This document shows positions 61,038-64,000 of a stretch of 64,000 nucleotides of DNA, piece after piece. Position 1 is the stretch's first letter. Every line of letters begins with the position of its first letter. The position numbers and the translations under genes are program-made. The notes beneath the pieces were generated by a model. That model had not been told where the DNA came from, searched no databases, and saw only the letters and a list, made by a program, of their open reading frames with translations. Source of the stretch: Hymenoscyphus infarciens (lineage: Eukaryota > Ascomycota > Leotiomycetes > Helotiales > Helotiaceae); assembly GCA_001414345.1 (NCBI GenBank), contig LLCB01000124.1, forward strand, positions 1 to 64,000, in the 5' to 3' direction.

Positions 61038-61855
61038 CAAAGCGAAAACTTATAAGCGATAATCTCAATGTTACGAGGCTACTTTTACAAGAGGCAAAGG
61101 ATCATCTTGCCGTTCTGAGAGACTCCAAGAAGGCTGATAAATTTACACAGTCAATTAAGAAAGTCATTTACTTTGCAAGTCCTTGAAAGCTGAGCGAAAA
61201 ATCGACAACAACTCCTACTCCGACAGTAAAACGACCCTCTCTCAAAAAAAAAAAAAGATGTGAGGAAACATACAAGCAAATACGATTATTTTAAGGTAAA
61301 TCTAGCAATCCCCACACTTCTTGACAAGATTGAATCAAATGGTTGATATTGGCGTTGGCCGGCATTTAGAGTTAGAATTGATCAGTAAGTGCGTTATAAG
61401 CAAACAGATCAGCCTAGCGGTAGAGATTGATCAATCTTTATATCGCAAGACTCGAAAATATCGGTTCCTCACCCCACTTGGAATTTACTTCAGGGACCGG
61501 ATTCTTCTCGCAAAAGTCGAGAGTAAAGCAGAGAACTCCCAAGTAACAGGAAATAAATCGGGTTCATGTAGAGAATCGTGAATTGATCTATCTCAAATAA
61601 TGGTCACCTCCAACCATACATCTATGTAGAAGACTCATCAACAAACATATCACAGATGCTCAATCCGTGTTCATGTGAACAGCTGCCACATCAAAAAAAG
61701 CCTCGAATAATTTTTGCTTGCAGCCCCACCCAAACGCCAGCCATGCAAACCCACTCGTCCATCCATCCATTCATCCACACATGAAGTTCTTCTTTATATC
61801 ATCCCCACGCTCCAAATCGCATTCAACAGATACACGTTTATCGAGGAGCCGTACT
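61038..61855. other. Intergenic region downstream of eIF3e
   Basis: No supported gene. An 86-codon plus-strand frame (61321-61581) lacks recognisable features. The right part is the 3' UTR of eIF3e. Confidence 0.5.
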
Positions 61856-63219
61856 TCACTTAGCAACAGCCGCGCTCAAAACCTGCGTCCTGAAGAATCC
61901 TCCCTTGGTTCGCTCAATCACCTGCTGGTATACACTGCTTGGTGGGTGATTCATCACAACCGTTCCCTCCTTGTAATCGATCTTGGCATCAACTCTGGTA
62001 TCTCTGATCAAGTTGACGATCCATTTCTCACCCTCATCCTGGTTCAATCCCAATCTTGCGCTCAAATCTTTGATATCGATACGTTGGTGGATCTTGCAGT
62101 AGCTCTCTGAGATGAGATGACGTGCGGCCTCAACGAAAGAGTCGGATGCGGCTACGAGGAAGAAATCGGAACGGAGAACCTCCTCAGCCTCGGAAAGCTT
62201 CTTCTGTGCCTCCTCGAAATCGAAATCGATGTAGAGAGCCTTGATGAAATCCGTGACTGGGTCGCTATATTCATAGTTCTCCTGTCGTACAAACTTGATA
62301 ATCTCCTTCAATTGCTTCTGGTATTGTCCAGTATTGCGTGTTCGGCTCCGGTTAGTGATGACAGCTGCGGTAAGATATCTAAGGATCCAAGGGCAGGCGG
62401 TTTGGATGGTGTTGATGAATGGGGCGGAGAAGAAGAGCTCGCAGATGGTGTCGCGGGCTGGTTCGTAGTTGAAGAATGGGAAAAGAGCCCAGTGGATGAG
62501 CCATGTGCGGTGAGTAAGTTGTGCGAGAGGGTTGTTGAAGAGTTTTGTGTCGATTGATTCCTTGACCTTGGTCACCTCCTCCATTGCTGCCTCCCAATTG
62601 GTGGTGAGAATCTCGGATGCCAACTTTCCCCATGTTGCTGCTGAAACCTTGTCGTTATCGGTGGAGAGGACTCGGAATTGGTAGAGGAGTTCGGATGCGG
62701 CAGCATAGTTTCCGCAGCTGTATTGGAAGTTTCCAAAGTCGTAGAGAACGTTGACCTCGTCAATAGTGACCTTGCTCCGTATTAGCGCCCTGCCACCACC
62801 CCTCAATACAAACAACTCACATCGTGTTCCTTTTTCAAGAATTCCAAATTTGCCACCTTGTCACTTCGGAGTCCAGTAACAACGTCTTCTCTCCCAAGCA
62901 AGTCGGTAATCTTCTCACTCTCATCCTGGTATTTCTCCAAACGATCCAAAACTTCCTGTCTCTTGGTCGCATATTCCTTTGGTGCTTCCGGGATACCCTC
63001 CATTTCACAATAAAGCGTCGCAACGTAATCCGTCATGTTTGTCTTCTTGAGGAGTTCGAATTTTGCCTTCGTGATGGTTGGAGAGCTCTCCTCATCTTGT
63101 TCATGTTCGACGAATTGCAAGAGGGGATATATTAAATGGCGATCGAGGTGGGTGACGAGTTTGGGGAGGAGGTCGTACTCTTTGGCGACATCTTCGGGGG
63201 TTCTGCTTGCGTCCGCCAT
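61856..63219 (-). CDS. int6: Translation initiation factor eIF3 subunit e (INT6)
   Basis: Two-exon gene of 437 residues: 62821-63219 and 61856-62770, joined ...FLKKEHD to [13 protein letters not shown] across a 50-bp intron. The N-terminus [20 protein letters not shown] is the eIF3e N-terminal domain, and the helical repeats [20 protein letters not shown] follow. The C-terminal PCI domain includes [20 protein letters not shown] and ends VLSAAVAK. Length matches fungal eIF3e (about 440). It is a core part of the cytoplasmic eIF3 complex that loads mRNA onto the 40S subunit. It is transcribed divergently from the mL49 gene, 409 bp away. Confidence 0.95.
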
Positions 63220-63628
63220 GATTGCGAGTTGCGCAAGTTGTATGTCGGAGACTTGAAGAAGCTTGAAGACCTCGTCGTCGCGGGGGTTCTCTCCAAAATC
63301 TTTGTGTGCGGGCCAAAAAGCGGAAGTGGGGCTATATCTATTTTAGGTTAGCGCCCTTTTCTTGGATTTTGGCAGCCTCGCGAGGTCAAGAGAAAGTTCA
63401 AGGGTCAGATTACACCACACCAAGGAAGAGTCCATTGTGCTTGCTACAGGTTAGTTTTTTCCTGATCAATTCCAATCCTTCTTCTTACTTAACATATTGA
63501 CTGAGTTGAACCTTCCCCTAACTCGATTTTCTCTCCTTCCTCCTCTACGCCTCATCCTCCCCAAACCTTTCCACTAACCTCCTCACCAGAACAACCCACC
63601 CATTCTAAACCCTCATTCGATCCTCAAA
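63220..63628. promoter_or_regulatory. Shared divergent promoter of eIF3e and mL49
   Basis: 409 bp between two head-to-head start codons, one for a cytosolic translation factor and one for a mitochondrial ribosomal protein. It is C/T-rich just before the mL49 start. No specific factor site was identified. Confidence 0.6.
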
Positions 63629-64000
63629 ATGTCCCTCCACTTCCTCCAACCCCGAGCTCTCCCCCGCGCCTCAACAATCCGTCAATTCCTCCGCTACTCC
63701 TCCACCAGCGCCCCAAAACCATACCAAGTCCTCCTCAGTCCTTCAAATCAACTCCCTGTCTACCAACAAACAAAACGAGGAGGAAACAAGCTACAAACCA
63801 AGATTAAGAACATCACAGGCGATATCCAGAAATTGAGGACGGATTTGCAGAAGTTGTTGGAGGTGGAGGACGAAAAGGAGGTGCAGATTAAGGCGGTGGT
63901 TGAGGGGCAGATTATTGTGAAGGTATGTTTAGGATTTTCTTTTCTTTTTAGGGGGTTTGAAGGAAGAGGAAGTGGTTGGAGTAGTTGGATTGGAAGGAAG
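63629..64000 (+). CDS. IMG2: Mitochondrial large-subunit ribosomal protein mL49 (IMG2), partial
   Basis: The first exon (63629-63922, 98 codons) ends at a GTATGT donor. The following exon is not certain inside the window, so the gene is cut by the right edge. The N-terminus is an Arg/Ser-rich mitochondrial presequence (MSLHFLQPRALPRASTIRQF). The mature part has LPVYQQTKRGGNKLQTKIKN, the hallmark of IMG2/mL49, then a coiled DIQKLRTDLQKLLEVEDEKE. It is a structural protein of the mitochondrial ribosome. Confidence 0.88.
   Translation, partial: MSLHFLQPRALPRASTIRQFLRYSSTSAPKPYQVLLSPSNQLPVYQQTKRGGNKLQTKIKNITGDIQKLRTDLQKLLEVEDEKEVQIKAVVEGQIIVKVCLGFSFLFRGFEGRGSGWSSWIGRK

Overview
This is a gene-sparse stretch of a filamentous ascomycete genome. 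The evidence is short spliced introns of about 45-70 bp with GT...AG ends and CTAAY branch points, a fungal Zn2Cys6 regulator, a CrnA-type nitrate transporter, and transposons degraded by C-to-T/G-to-A mutation that looks like repeat-induced point mutation (RIP). A Leotiomycete (Sclerotinia/Botrytis-like) is my best guess; this is inference, because no marker was searched. All exon boundaries below were placed by hand and checked for reading phase. No tRNA, rRNA or CRISPR array was recognised.

Layout. 1-6020: AT-rich satellite array with short units of dyad symmetry and higher-order structure. 6494-7927 (-): Zn2Cys6 regulator. 10591-17150: essentially full-length, RIP-destroyed LINE with a poly(A) tail and a 14-bp target-site duplication. 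18505-20013 (+): nitrate transporter with NirA-like and GATA sites upstream. 20436-21044 (-): hypothetical protein. 24159-26647 (+): secreted subtilisin-like protease with an apparently truncated C-terminus, followed by an orphan 3' exon of another gene (27213-27635). 29559-30218 (+): divergent histone H3-like protein. 30825-32264 (-): acyltransferase-3 membrane protein. 34691-35065: TA-flanked MITE. 35307-36127: decayed coding islands. 39354-41882 (-): Ras-GAP of the GapA/Smo1/Gap1 type. 44583-44707 and 46829-47264: two further MITEs. 50454-50857 and 52236-53684 (+): two neighbouring Gln/Pro/Tyr-repeat genes, a CYSTM protein and a WW-like protein. 54550-56213 (+): amino-acid permease. 59702-61035: TA-flanked DNA transposon remnant with intact inverted repeats. 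61856-63219 (-) and 63629-64000 (+): eIF3e and mitochondrial ribosomal protein mL49, head to head.

The genes do not form one pathway. Two are nitrogen-acquisition transporters (nitrate, amino acids) and one is a secreted protease, but they are separated by long non-coding stretches. The most unusual items are the H3-like gene, the structured satellite, and the LINE in which the zinc-knuckle Cys/His codons have become Tyr codons with the spacing preserved.
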